This document shows, piece by piece, positions 63,836-64,000 of a stretch of DNA of 64,000 bases; position 1 is the first letter of the stretch, and every line of letters starts with the position of its first letter. Made by a program: the position numbers and the translations under genes. Location of the stretch: assembly GCA_037893245.1 (NCBI GenBank), contig JBAIAA010000602.1, positions 1 to 64,000 of the forward strand. Reading direction: 5' to 3'. Below the pieces are notes generated by a model. It saw only the letters and a program-made list of their open reading frames with translations, did no database searches and had not been told where the DNA came from. Source of the DNA: Crossaster papposus. Lineage: Eukaryota > Echinodermata > Asteroidea > Velatida > Solasteridae.

Positions 63836-64000
63836 AGCCCAGATAACAGACAGCGCGCCCCGGAACAAATGAACGAACAGCTCGGTCTTGGAATCCAGAC
63901 TGGCTTGCTAGGCCAATAGCAGGGTGCAGAGAACGCTCCTCGCAATTCCCAACTCGTGATTGGCCACCCCAAAATGTTATCAGAACAAGGGAGGGTTACG
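63836..64000. other. Intron tail at the window end, nothing recognised
   Basis: No splice site, open frame or repeat can be supported in the last 165 bases. Confidence 0.4.

Overview
The window reads as eukaryotic (metazoan) nuclear DNA. It has a long homogeneous satellite array, then a multi-exon gene with GT/AG introns whose introns are crowded with small transposable elements. There are no bacterial-style operons. A tRNA-derived SINE at 61218-61480 has the 'tgtgtccttgggca' core and the 'gatggaccagcatcc' and 'gagccacattggctcg' tail motifs. I associate these from memory with marine invertebrates such as lancelets, hemichordates and echinoderms. The species is not identifiable from sequence alone.

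Region 1 (1-53990): a head-to-tail satellite of a 606-bp monomer. I counted 89 monomer starts plus a truncated last copy. Each monomer has about 290 bp of non-repeated sequence and five nested 63-67 bp subrepeats. Monomers from the left edge to about 50.2 kb are nearly identical. The last 3.8 kb (50176-53990) is diverged, irregular in length and holds two micro-inversions. Diagnostic variants recur at fixed monomer spacings, which shows multi-monomer block duplications. A 799-bp monomer near the left end keeps subrepeat types otherwise found only at the decayed edge. This suggests that the 606-bp form is a shortened derivative that took over the array.

Region 2 (about 54000-64000, + strand): five phase-compatible exons (55323-55484, 56349-56441, 57715-57815, 61012-61123, 63086-63249) encode a contiguous 210-residue internal part of a charged, coiled-coil-like protein. 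I do not recognise it. A possible earlier exon lies at 54131-54246, and the gene runs off the right end. The fourth exon is followed by a second, truncated copy that differs from it only by silent changes, and by a third, broken copy. A SINE lies between the first and second copies.

The introns hold a piggyBac-like MITE with TTAA ends, a LINE reverse-transcriptase fragment, a ~1.17-kb element with ~80-bp inverted arms and internal minisatellites, a 731-bp element with 25-bp terminal inverted repeats and a 42-bp near-perfect palindrome, pieces of a tRNA-derived SINE, and a 322-bp MITE with TA target duplication.

Short open frames inside the satellite and most of those in the introns look like chance. 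No CRISPR array, rRNA or intact tRNA gene was seen.
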